The position numbers were made by a program, and so were the translations under genes. 64,000 nucleotides of DNA from Variovorax sp. Root318D1 (GTDB taxonomy: Bacteria; Pseudomonadota; Gammaproteobacteria; Burkholderiales; Burkholderiaceae_C). The stretch covers positions 587,829 to 651,828 of the forward strand of contig NZ_LMCQ01000012.1 in assembly GCF_001424835.1 (NCBI RefSeq). Reading direction: 5' to 3'. Numbering within the stretch: position 1 is the stretch's first letter; every line of letters begins with the position of its first letter. This document shows positions 56,173 through 63,486 of the stretch, one piece after another. The notes beneath the pieces were generated by a model. It worked only from the letters and a program-made list of their open reading frames with translations, searched no databases and was not told the origin of the DNA.

Positions 56173-56247
56173 ATGTCCGCCCTCCGCGCTTATTTTTTTG
56201 CTTTCTTTTGGTTCCCGGTTTCCGGCGGACGAGAGGCGAGCGCGTAA
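56173..56247 (+). CDS. Aromatic-rich leader peptide of the DAHP synthase attenuator
   Basis: A 24-codon frame, ATG to TAA, whose centre reads YFFAFFWF: one Tyr, five Phe and one Trp in eight codons. Upstream are M-S-A-L-R-A and downstream P-V-S-G-G-R-E-A-S-A. The closest known analogue is the E. coli PheL leader (FFFAFFFTF). There is no ribosome site, but the ATG lies 8 bases after a possible -10, so the message may be leaderless. A GTG six codons upstream is an alternative start. Its role would be to stall a ribosome when aromatic tRNAs are uncharged. Confidence 0.75.
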   Translation: MSALRAYFFAFFWFPVSGGREASA

Positions 56248-56302
56248 AGCAAACGAACACCCTCCCAAAACCGCCGGCGCCTCGAGCCCCGGCGGTTTTT
56301 TT
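56175..56302 (+). promoter_or_regulatory. Transcription attenuator upstream of DAHP synthase
   Basis: Four arms are visible. Arm 1 GTCCGCC (56175-56181) pairs perfectly with arm 2 GGCGGAC (56224-56230). The overlapping CCGGCGG (56222-56228) pairs perfectly with arm 3 CCGCCGG (56271-56277). Arm 3 also pairs with arm 4 CCGGCGG (56289-56295), the terminator. A ribosome stalled on the YFFAFFWF codons (56191-56214) would cover arm 1 and leave arm 2 free to take arm 3, preventing termination. With plentiful aromatic tRNAs arms 1-2 form and the terminator closes. Confidence 0.75.
56267..56302 (+). terminator. Attenuator terminator before DAHP synthase
   Basis: AAAACCGCCGG...CCGGCGGTTTT, an 11-pair stem around an 11-base loop, with seven consecutive T (56296-56302). 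It ends 33 bases before the start of the structural gene, so it cannot be the end of another gene. Confidence 0.85.
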
Positions 56303-56335
56303 ATGCCCTGACGATCTTCACACAAGGAAAACACC

Positions 56336-57454
56336 ATGAGCACGAACACTGCCCCGACCAGCGACAGCTGGTATGCGAGCGTCGAAAAAACCAGCAAGAC
56401 CGACGACGAACGCATCAAGGACATCAACGTGCTGCCCCCTCCTGAACATCTGATCCGCTTCTTCCCGATTCGCGGCACGCCGGTCGAAACGCTGATCGAA
56501 GGCACCCGCCGCAACATCCACAACATCATGGCCGGCAAGGACGACCGACTGCTGGTGATCATGGGGCCCTGCTCGATCCACGACCCGGCCGCGGCGCTCG
56601 AATACGCCCGCCGCCTGAAGGTCGAGCGCGAAAAATACGCCGGCACGCTCGAGATCGTGATGCGCGTTTACTTCGAGAAGCCGCGCACCACGGTCGGCTG
56701 GAAGGGTCTCATCAACGACCCGTACCTCGATGAGAGCTTTCGCATCGACGAGGGCCTGCGCATCGCGCGCCAGCTTTTGATCGACATCAACCGCCTTGGT
56801 CTGCCGGCGGGCAGCGAGTTTCTCGACGTGATCTCGCCGCAGTACATCGGCGACCTGATCGCCTGGGGCGCCATCGGCGCGCGCACCACCGAAAGCCAAG
56901 TGCACCGCGAACTGGCCTCGGGCCTCTCGGCACCGATCGGCTTCAAGAACGGAACCGACGGCAACATCCGCATCGCGACCGATGCCATCCAGGCGGCGGC
57001 GCGCGGGCATCACTTCCTGTCGGTGCACAAGAATGGCCAGGTCGCGATCGTGCAGACCAACGGCAACCGCGACTGCCACGTGATTCTGCGCGGCGGCAAG
57101 GCGCCGAACTACGATGCCGCGAGTGTCGAAGCTGCCTGCAAGGATCTCGAGGCCGCCAAGCTGCCTCCCACGCTGATGGTCGATTGCAGCCACGCCAACA
57201 GCTCCAAGCAGCACCAGAAGCAGATCGACGTGGCGAAGGACATCGCCAACCAGATCGCCGGGGGTTCGAACCGCGTCTTCGGCGTGATGGTCGAAAGCCA
57301 TCTGCAAGCCGGCGCCCAGAAGTTCTCGCCGGGCAAGGACCAGCTTTCGGGCCTCGAATACGGCAAGAGCATCACCGATGCATGCATCGGCTGGGACGAT
57401 TCGGTGCAGGTGCTGGACACCCTGTCGCAGGCGATCAAGCAGCGCCGCGGTTAA
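56336..57454 (+). CDS. aroG: 3-deoxy-7-phosphoheptulonate (DAHP) synthase, class I
   Basis: First step of the shikimate pathway: joins phosphoenolpyruvate and erythrose-4-phosphate. It has 372 residues with the class I-alpha pattern of E. coli AroF/G/H: LLVIMGPCSIHDP, MRVYFEKPRTTVGWKGLINDP, GARTTESQVHRELASGL, GFKNGTDG, and VDCSHANSSK. The ribosome site AAGGAAA is 6-7 bases upstream. Which amino acid inhibits the enzyme cannot be read with certainty, so the symbol aroG is a family label. Expression should be controlled by the attenuator just upstream. The stop overlaps the stop of the opposite cupin gene in the palindrome TTAA. Confidence 0.93.
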   Translation: MSTNTAPTSDSWYASVEKTSKTDDERIKDINVLPPPEHLIRFFPIRGTPVETLIEGTRRNIHNIMAGKDDRLLVIMGPCSIHDPAAALEYARRLKVEREKYAGTLEIVMRVYFEKPRTTVGWKGLINDPYLDESFRIDEGLRIARQLLIDINRLGLPAGSEFLDVISPQYIGDLIAWGAIGARTTESQVHRELASGLSAPIGFKNGTDGNIRIATDAIQAAARGHHFLSVHKNGQVAIVQTNGNRDCHVILRGGKAPNYDAASVEAACKDLEAAKLPPTLMVDCSHANSSKQHQKQIDVAKDIANQIAGGSNRVFGVMVESHLQAGAQKFSPGKDQLSGLEYGKSITDACIGWDDSVQVLDTLSQAIKQRRG

Positions 57455-57960
57455 AGCATCCCGGCCAGTTCGGGCCAGTGATGCTGCATGGCAGTGGCTT
57501 CGTCGCTGTCGGGCGGCACCAGGGAAAAGTCGGCAAAGTCGAAGCCCGGGCCGACCATGCAGGCGACCAGCGTGTAGTCGCCGCTGGTGTGGCCCTGGAT
57601 CGGGCGGGCAGCCTGCCACTGGCCGGCCGGCACGACGTGCTGGGGCCGCGTGCCGTGCGCATCGACCGGGCCCAGCCGCACGTGCGCCGGCGCGGTGCGC
57701 AGCGCGGCATCGCAGGTCCACAACGCCAGCGGCACGCCTTCCAGGTGCACCCAGACTTCGTCCGACTGCACCCGGTGCCAGCGCGAATGCTGCCCCGCTT
57801 CGAGCAGAAAGTAGATGCTGGTGAGCGCGCTGCGCGGCGCGCGGCCGTCGGTGGGAACTACGCTCGCCGCGGAACGGAACACCTCGCTGTACCAGCCACC
57901 CTCAGGGTGGGGCTGCAGCTTCAGGCTCTCGATCAATTCCCGCGCGCGCATGGCCGTCAT
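57451..57960 (-). CDS. DUF985 cupin-domain protein
   Basis: 169-residue cupin of the DUF985 family: LKLQPHPEGGWYSEVFRS at the start, TSIYFLLEAGQHSRWHRVQSDEVWVHLEG with the metal-type His/Glu residues, and VVPAGQWQAARPI in the second cupin motif. Family members are sometimes linked to sugar or nucleotide-sugar chemistry, but no reaction is established. It starts 4 bp into the mpl end (overlapping ATGA), so it is the second gene of an mpl-cupin operon. Its stop shares TTAA with the DAHP synthase stop. Confidence 0.82.
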   Translation of the reverse strand: MTAMRARELIESLKLQPHPEGGWYSEVFRSAASVVPTDGRAPRSALTSIYFLLEAGQHSRWHRVQSDEVWVHLEGVPLALWTCDAALRTAPAHVRLGPVDAHGTRPQHVVPAGQWQAARPIQGHTSGDYTLVACMVGPGFDFADFSLVPPDSDEATAMQHHWPELAGML

Positions 57961-59360
57961 GATGCCGGCGCGCTGCGAAGTGCCGCAAGCAGTTTGTCGT
58001 GCACGCCGCCGAAGCCGCCGTTGCTCATGCAGACGATGTGGTCGCCGGGCCGGGCCGCAGCCACGATCTGCGCAACCAGCGGCTCAATGGCACCGGCCAC
58101 CTGAGCGCGGTCGCCCATCGGCGCGAGGGCCGCGGCGGCGTCCCAGTCGAGCCCGGCCGTGTGGCAGAACGACCGGTCGGCCGACTCCAGGCTCCACGGC
58201 AGCTGCGCCGCCATGACACCCAGCTTCATCGTGTTGCTGCGCGGTTCGAAAGCGGCAAGGATGCGCTCGTCCCGCTTGCCCGCGGCATCGAGCTTCTTGC
58301 GCAGGCCTTCGAGCGTGGTGCGGATGGCGGTCGGGTGATGGGCGAAATCGTCATAGACGGTGATCGCGCCTCTGCTGCGCTCGACGGTGCCGCGCAGCTC
58401 CATCCGGCGGCGGACGTTCCTGAACGTGCCGAGCGCTCGGGCCGCATCGGCCGGCGCCACGCCCACATGCTCGGCGGCCGCAATGGCGGCCAGCGCGTTC
58501 ATCTGGTTGTGCAGGCCGGAGAGTTCCCACTCGACCCGGCCGACCGTTTCACCCCGGCGCAGCACCTCGAACGCATCGTGCGTACCGGCGGCCTGCCATT
58601 CGCCGCCCGCGCCAAAACGCGCGAGCTCGCTCCAGCAGCCCTGGGCCAGCACGCGCTGCAGGCTTTCTTCGGTTGCGTTCACCACCAGCCGGCCGGTGCC
58701 CGGCACCGTACGCACCAGATGGTGAAACTGGCGTTCGATGGCGGCAAGGTCGTCGAAGATGTCTGCGTGGTCGAACTCGAGGTTGTTGAGAATCGCGGTG
58801 CGCGGGCGGTAGTGGACGAACTTGCTGCGCTTGTCGAAGAAAGCGGTGTCGTATTCGTCCGCCTCGATGACGAAGGCCTGCCCGCCGCCGGACCGTGCCG
58901 AGACGCCGAAATCGAGCGGAACGCCGCCCACAAGGAAGCCCGGCGCCTTTCCGCCCTGTTCGAGCACCCACGCCAGCATCGAGGTGGTCGTCGTCTTGCC
59001 GTGGGTTCCGGCCACCGCCATCACGTGGCGACCTTGCAGCACGTGCTCGGCCAGCCACTGCGGACCGCTGGTGTAGGGCTTGCCGGCATCGAGGATGGCT
59101 TCCATCAGCGGAAACTTTGGCGTGCCGTCGGGAAGCCGCGCCCTCGACACCACGTTGCCGACCACGAACATGTCAGGCGAAAGTGCGAGCTGGTCGGCTG
59201 CGAAGCCTTCGATCAGGTCGATGCCGAGCGAGCGAAGCTGGTCGCTCATGGGCGGGTACACGCCGGCGTCGCAGCCGGTGACCCGGTGGCCTGCTTCGCG
59301 CGCCAAGGCGGCCAATCCGCCCATGAACGTGCCGCAGATGCCAAGAATATGAATGTGCAT
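57957..59360 (-). CDS. mpl: UDP-MurNAc:L-Ala-gamma-D-Glu-meso-DAP ligase Mpl
   Basis: Peptidoglycan recycling ligase that re-attaches the murein tripeptide to UDP-MurNAc, bypassing MurC-MurD-MurE. It has 467 residues: HILGICGTFMGGLAALA at the start, ATP loop [28 protein letters not shown] (the Mpl form of the motif, distinct from MurC), NNLEFDHADIF, and DDFAHHPTAI. With murC in the same window, the de novo and recycling enzymes can be compared directly. Confidence 0.96.
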   Translation of the reverse strand: MHIHILGICGTFMGGLAALAREAGHRVTGCDAGVYPPMSDQLRSLGIDLIEGFAADQLALSPDMFVVGNVVSRARLPDGTPKFPLMEAILDAGKPYTSGPQWLAEHVLQGRHVMAVAGTHGKTTTTSMLAWVLEQGGKAPGFLVGGVPLDFGVSARSGGGQAFVIEADEYDTAFFDKRSKFVHYRPRTAILNNLEFDHADIFDDLAAIERQFHHLVRTVPGTGRLVVNATEESLQRVLAQGCWSELARFGAGGEWQAAGTHDAFEVLRRGETVGRVEWELSGLHNQMNALAAIAAAEHVGVAPADAARALGTFRNVRRRMELRGTVERSRGAITVYDDFAHHPTAIRTTLEGLRKKLDAAGKRDERILAAFEPRSNTMKLGVMAAQLPWSLESADRSFCHTAGLDWDAAAALAPMGDRAQVAGAIEPLVAQIVAAARPGDHIVCMSNGGFGGVHDKLLAALRSAPAS

Positions 59361-59448
59361 CCGGCGATTCTAGGGAGGCCGCCTGCGCCGCCTCGGCCTG
59401 AGGCCTGCCCTTTGTACTGATGTTCGTGTGAAGGGCGTCATCTGCGGG

Positions 59449-59454
59449 CAAAAT
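59449..59454 (+). promoter_or_regulatory. Candidate -10 element (CAAAAT) before the 198-residue protein gene
   Basis: CAAAAT ends 6 bases before the ATG at 59461. This distance supports 59461 as the start and a leaderless message. Confidence 0.35.
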
Positions 59455-59460
59455 ATCTCG

Positions 59461-60057
59461 ATGGACGCGTCCAAGCGTGAGATTGCCGCTGCAGCAGCCC
59501 GCCTCGTTGTCGAAGAGGGGCTGGAGTACGGCCCGGCCAAGCGCAGAGCGCTCCGCGACCTGGGCCTGTCGTCGCGCACCTCGCTGCCCAATAACGACGA
59601 GGTCGAGGCCGAGGTCCGCGACTACATCGCGCTCTATTGCGCAGACACACAGCCGCAGGAACTGCATGCCTTGCGGCTGCTGGCGCTCGAGTGGATGGAG
59701 CGCATGGCTGCATTCCGACCGCACATCGGAGGCGCCGTCTGGCACGGCACCGCCACCCGGTTGTCAGACATTTATATTCAATTGTTCTGCGATGATTCCA
59801 AGTCCGCCGAAATTGCACTGATCGACCATCACGTGGACTACGAACCGCGGATGGTGACCGGCTTTCATGGCGAGCACGTGGAAGCGCTCAGCGTGCACGC
59901 CGCGAGCCGCGCGCTGGGTGAAGAGATCGGCGTGCACCTGCTGGTGTACGACCTCGACGATCTGCGTGGAGCGCTTCGGCCCGACGCTCAGGGCCGGGTG
60001 CCGCGTGGCGACCTGGCCGCGCTGCGCCGGCTGATTGAAAAAGAAAAGGACAAGTGA
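59461..60057 (+). CDS. Conserved hypothetical protein, possibly nucleotidyltransferase-like
   Basis: 198-residue cytoplasmic protein divergent from mpl. The N-terminal half is helical (SKREIAAAAARLVVEEGLEYGPAKRRALRDLG). The centre has DDSKSAEIALIDHHVDYEPRMV, and the end VHLLVYDLDDLRGALRPDAQGRVPRGDLAALRRLIEKE. I do not recognise a catalytic motif with confidence. Proteins of this type often neighbour mpl in this group and have been given ligase names from that neighbourhood alone, which I do not follow. A GTG at 59428 is an alternative start. The stop directly abuts the tlpA-like start. Confidence 0.65.
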   Translation: MDASKREIAAAAARLVVEEGLEYGPAKRRALRDLGLSSRTSLPNNDEVEAEVRDYIALYCADTQPQELHALRLLALEWMERMAAFRPHIGGAVWHGTATRLSDIYIQLFCDDSKSAEIALIDHHVDYEPRMVTGFHGEHVEALSVHAASRALGEEIGVHLLVYDLDDLRGALRPDAQGRVPRGDLAALRRLIEKEKDK

Positions 60058-60603
60058 ATGAGTTCTTCGCCCACACGGCGCCGCCTTCTTTACGGTGGCG
60101 TGGCAGTCGCGGCCGCGGCCGCAGGCCTGGGCGGCGCGTGGTGGCGTGAGCGCGGCAGCGGCACGAAGGGCGAAGCCCTCGATGCCGCCTTCTGGACACA
60201 GCGTTTCGAACGTCCCGAGGGCGGGGAATTGGTATTTGCCGATTTGCGCGGCAAGCCGCTGCTCCTTAATTTTTGGGCGACCTGGTGCCCTCCTTGTGTG
60301 GAGGAAATGCCGATGATCGACCGCTTCTTCCGTGAAAATGGTGCGAACGGTTGGCAAGTTGTCGGATTGGCGATCGATCAACCGAGCGCTGTCCGCAAAT
60401 TTCTACAGAAAACACCCGTCAGCTATCCCACCGGATTGGCTGGTCTTCAGGGAACCGAGCTGGTGAAAAGCCTCGGAAATACTGCAGGCGGTCTGCCTTT
60501 CACGCTGGTTTTGAACGGCAACGGAGCCGTGGCGGCACGTAAAATGGGCAAGCTGGAACCCGCCGATCTGGACACTTGGCGGCGTGAACTGGTTCACGGT
60601 TAG
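60058..60603 (+). CDS. TlpA-family periplasmic thiol-disulfide reductase
   Basis: 181-residue thioredoxin-like protein. The N-terminus [19 protein letters not shown] is a membrane anchor or signal (with three Arg, Tat-like but lacking the full motif). The redox site is WCPPC (Cys77, Cys80), and the cis-Pro loop is [13 protein letters not shown]. It would reduce disulfides in the periplasm, for example in cytochrome c maturation; no such genes are adjacent. It starts immediately after the preceding stop, so it belongs to the same unit. Confidence 0.88.
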   Translation: MSSSPTRRRLLYGGVAVAAAAAGLGGAWWRERGSGTKGEALDAAFWTQRFERPEGGELVFADLRGKPLLLNFWATWCPPCVEEMPMIDRFFRENGANGWQVVGLAIDQPSAVRKFLQKTPVSYPTGLAGLQGTELVKSLGNTAGGLPFTLVLNGNGAVAARKMGKLEPADLDTWRRELVHG

Positions 60604-60701
60604 AATCAGATACACCTCGGCATTCGCCGCCAATCGCTAAAGATCGACGATTTTTAGCCCAGTTACATCCTAATGACCGGCAAAGTCGGCACTGGAGCCT
60701 C

Positions 60702-61163
60702 ATGGATCTGCGCAAACTCAAGACACTGATCGATTTGGTGTCTGAATCCAATATTTCCGAGTTGGAAATCACCGAAACCGAAGGCAAGGTTCGCATCGTC
60801 AAGGGCGGCGGTGCTGCCCCCGTGCAATATGTCCAGACCGTGGCGGCACCCGCCGCAGCGGCGCCCGTTGCCGGTGCCCCGGCAGCTCCCGCGATTGCCA
60901 ATGCGCCAGCACCCGAGGCTGCGCCCACCGGGCACGCCGTCAAGTCGCCGATGGTGGGTACTTTCTACCGCTCGTCCAGCCCCGGCGCGGCGGCTTTTGT
61001 GGAGATCGGCAGCAAGGTCAACGAGGGCGACACCATCTGCATCATCGAAGCGATGAAGATCCTCAACGAAATCGAAGCCGACAAGTCCGGCACGATCACC
61101 CAGATCCTCGGCGAAAACGGTCAGGCGGTCGAATACGGCCAGCCGCTGTTCATCATCGAGTGA
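60702..61163 (+). CDS. accB: Biotin carboxyl carrier protein of acetyl-CoA carboxylase
   Basis: Carries biotin for malonyl-CoA synthesis. It has 153 residues: N-terminal [23 protein letters not shown], an Ala/Pro linker, and the biotinyl domain with Lys119 in EAMKI and the thumb [21 protein letters not shown] at 60601-60606, overlapping the preceding stop, is a possible -10, giving a leader of about 90 bases. No aroQ gene precedes it, unlike in many relatives. accC starts 2 bp downstream. Confidence 0.96.
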   Translation: MDLRKLKTLIDLVSESNISELEITETEGKVRIVKGGGAAPVQYVQTVAAPAAAAPVAGAPAAPAIANAPAPEAAPTGHAVKSPMVGTFYRSSSPGAAAFVEIGSKVNEGDTICIIEAMKILNEIEADKSGTITQILGENGQAVEYGQPLFIIE

Positions 61164-61165
61164 CC

Positions 61166-62515
61166 ATGTTCAAGAAGATCCTGGTTGCAAACCGGGGGGA
61201 AATCGCCCTCCGGATCCAGCGCGCCTGCAGCGAGCTCGGCATCAAGGCCGTGATGGTCTATTCGGAAGCCGACCGCGACGCGAAGTACGTCAAGCTCGCA
61301 CAGGAGGCCGTTTGCATCGGCCCCGCGCCGTCGTCGCTCAGCTATCTCAACATGCCGGCGATCATCTCGGCGGCCGAAGTGACCGACGCCGAGGCGATTC
61401 ATCCCGGCTATGGTTTCCTGAGCGAGAACGCCAATTTCGCCGAACGGGTGGAGCAGAGCGGCTTCCAGTTCATCGGCCCCACGCCCGACAACATCCGCAC
61501 GATGGGCGACAAGGTCTCGGCCAAGCAGGCGATGATCAAGGCCGGCGTGCCTTGCGTGCCCGGCTCGGAAGGCGAACTCTCCGACGATGCCGCCACCAAC
61601 AAGCGCATTGCCCGCGCGATCGGCTACCCGGTCATCATCAAGGCGGCGGGCGGCGGCGGTGGCCGCGGCATGCGTGTGGTGCACACCGAAGCGGCACTGA
61701 TCAACGCGATCCAGATGACCAAGGCGGAGGCCGGCGCTGCGTTCAACAATCCGGCCGTGTACATGGAGAAGTTTCTCCAGAACCCCCGCCACGTCGAGAT
61801 CCAGATCCTGGCCGACAAGCACAAGAATGCGGTGTATCTGGGCGAGCGCGACTGCTCCATGCAGCGGCGTCACCAGAAGGTCATCGAGGAATCGCCGGCG
61901 CCGGGCATTCCGCGCAAACTGATCGAGAAGATCGGCGAGCGCTGCGCCGCGGCCTGCAAGAAAATCGGCTATCGCGGCGCCGGCACCTTCGAGTTCCTCT
62001 ACGAAAACGGCGAGTTCTATTTCATCGAAATGAACACGCGCGTACAGGTGGAGCACCCGGTGACCGAGTTCACCACCGGCATCGACATCGTGAAGACGCA
62101 GATCATGGTGGCGGCGGGCGAGAAGCTGCCGTTCACGCAGCGCCAGATCGAGATGCGCGGCCACGCCATCGAATGCCGCATCAACGCCGAAGACGCCTGG
62201 AAGTTCACGCCGTCGCCGGGCCGCATCACCATGTGGCACCCGCCGGGCGGCCCTGGCGTTCGCGTCGATTCGCATGCGTACACCAACTACTTCGTGCCGC
62301 CGAACTATGACTCGATGATCGGCAAGATCATCGTCTACGGTGACACGCGCGAGCAGGCCATGGCCCGCATGCGCACGGCGCTCAACGAGACCGTGATCGA
62401 AGGCATCCAGACCAACATCCCGCTGCACCGCGAGCTGATGGTCGACGCCAAGTTCATGAGTGGCGGTACCAACATCCACTATCTGGAAGAGTGGCTGGCG
62501 GCGCACAAGCGCTGA
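61166..62515 (+). CDS. accC: Biotin carboxylase of acetyl-CoA carboxylase
   Basis: Carboxylates biotin on AccB with ATP and bicarbonate. It has 449 residues, the same as E. coli Acc[18 protein letters not shown] opens the protein, followed by [15 protein letters not shown], the ATP-grasp glycine loop [38 protein letters not shown] and RINAED. A GTG two codons upstream is possible but unnecessary. Confidence 0.97.
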   Translation: MFKKILVANRGEIALRIQRACSELGIKAVMVYSEADRDAKYVKLAQEAVCIGPAPSSLSYLNMPAIISAAEVTDAEAIHPGYGFLSENANFAERVEQSGFQFIGPTPDNIRTMGDKVSAKQAMIKAGVPCVPGSEGELSDDAATNKRIARAIGYPVIIKAAGGGGGRGMRVVHTEAALINAIQMTKAEAGAAFNNPAVYMEKFLQNPRHVEIQILADKHKNAVYLGERDCSMQRRHQKVIEESPAPGIPRKLIEKIGERCAAACKKIGYRGAGTFEFLYENGEFYFIEMNTRVQVEHPVTEFTTGIDIVKTQIMVAAGEKLPFTQRQIEMRGHAIECRINAEDAWKFTPSPGRITMWHPPGGPGVRVDSHAYTNYFVPPNYDSMIGKIIVYGDTREQAMARMRTALNETVIEGIQTNIPLHRELMVDAKFMSGGTNIHYLEEWLAAHKR

Positions 62516-62528
62516 ACGGCACCACGGC

Positions 62529-63413
62529 ATGTTTGAACTACGCCTCATGGCGCCGGAAGACCGGGTCGAGATGCTCGGCGATGCGCTCGACGCACTCGAT
62601 GCGCTGAGCGTGTCGGTCGAAGACGCCGACGCCCAGACCGATGCCGAGCAGGCGTTGTTCGGCGAGCCCGGCATGCCGCCGCCCAAGGAAGGCTGGCAGC
62701 GTTCGCGCGTGATCGCGCTGTTTGCCGACGAAGCGCTTGCCAATGAGGCGGCGTCGGTACTCGCGCTGCAAGACTTCTTTGACGGCTGCGAAGTGCTTGG
62801 CGTGGCCCCGGTGCCCGACCAAGACTGGGTGCGGCTCACGCAGTCGCAATTCGCGCCGGTCGAAATCACGCCCGAGTTCTGGATCGTCCCCACCTGGCAC
62901 GAGCCACCCGAACAGGCGAAGCAGGTGATCCGCCTGGACCCAGGGCTCGCCTTCGGTACCGGTACGCATCCCACCACGCGCATGTGCTTGCGCTGGATCG
63001 CCAAGCAGGGCGCGTTCGCCGGCCAGCGTGTGCTCGACTACGGCTGCGGCTCCGGCATCCTTGCGATTGGCGCGGCGAAGTTCGGCGCGCCCGACGTCGA
63101 TGCGGTCGACATCGACGAAGCGGCCGTTTCGTCGACCCGTCTCAACGCCGAAGCCAACGGCGTGCGCCTGAACGCAGGCCTGCCCGAAGCAGCCAAGGGT
63201 CGCTACGAAACGGTGCTGGCCAACATCCTGGCCACGCCGCTCAAGGTGCTTGCGCCGCTTTTGTGCAGCCACGTGGCGCCTGGTGGGTCGCTGGTCCTGG
63301 CCGGCATCCTCGAGCGCCAGGCCGACGAGCTGAAGCAGGCCTATGCGCCGTATGCCACGCTCGAGGTCAGCGACAGCGAGGACGGCTGGATCCTCATGAC
63401 GGCGCGCTGCTGA
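62529..63413 (+). CDS. prmA: Ribosomal protein L11 methyltransferase PrmA
   Basis: SAM-dependent trimethylation of ribosomal protein L11. It has 294 residues: N-terminal substrate-recognition domain (MFELRLMAPEDRVEML), then the methyltransferase domain with RLDPGLAFGTGTHPTTRMCL, VLDYGCGSGILAIGAAKFGA, and the active-site loop VLANILATPLKVLAP. accB-accC-prmA is a common betaproteobacterial order. Confidence 0.95.
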   Translation: MFELRLMAPEDRVEMLGDALDALDALSVSVEDADAQTDAEQALFGEPGMPPPKEGWQRSRVIALFADEALANEAASVLALQDFFDGCEVLGVAPVPDQDWVRLTQSQFAPVEITPEFWIVPTWHEPPEQAKQVIRLDPGLAFGTGTHPTTRMCLRWIAKQGAFAGQRVLDYGCGSGILAIGAAKFGAPDVDAVDIDEAAVSSTRLNAEANGVRLNAGLPEAAKGRYETVLANILATPLKVLAPLLCSHVAPGGSLVLAGILERQADELKQAYAPYATLEVSDSEDGWILMTARC

Positions 63414-63486
63414 GGACGCAGCGGGCCTTTCGTGTCGCTCTGATTCCGCTGGCGCGGCGAGGGCCCAACCCTACAATCGCCCGGTC

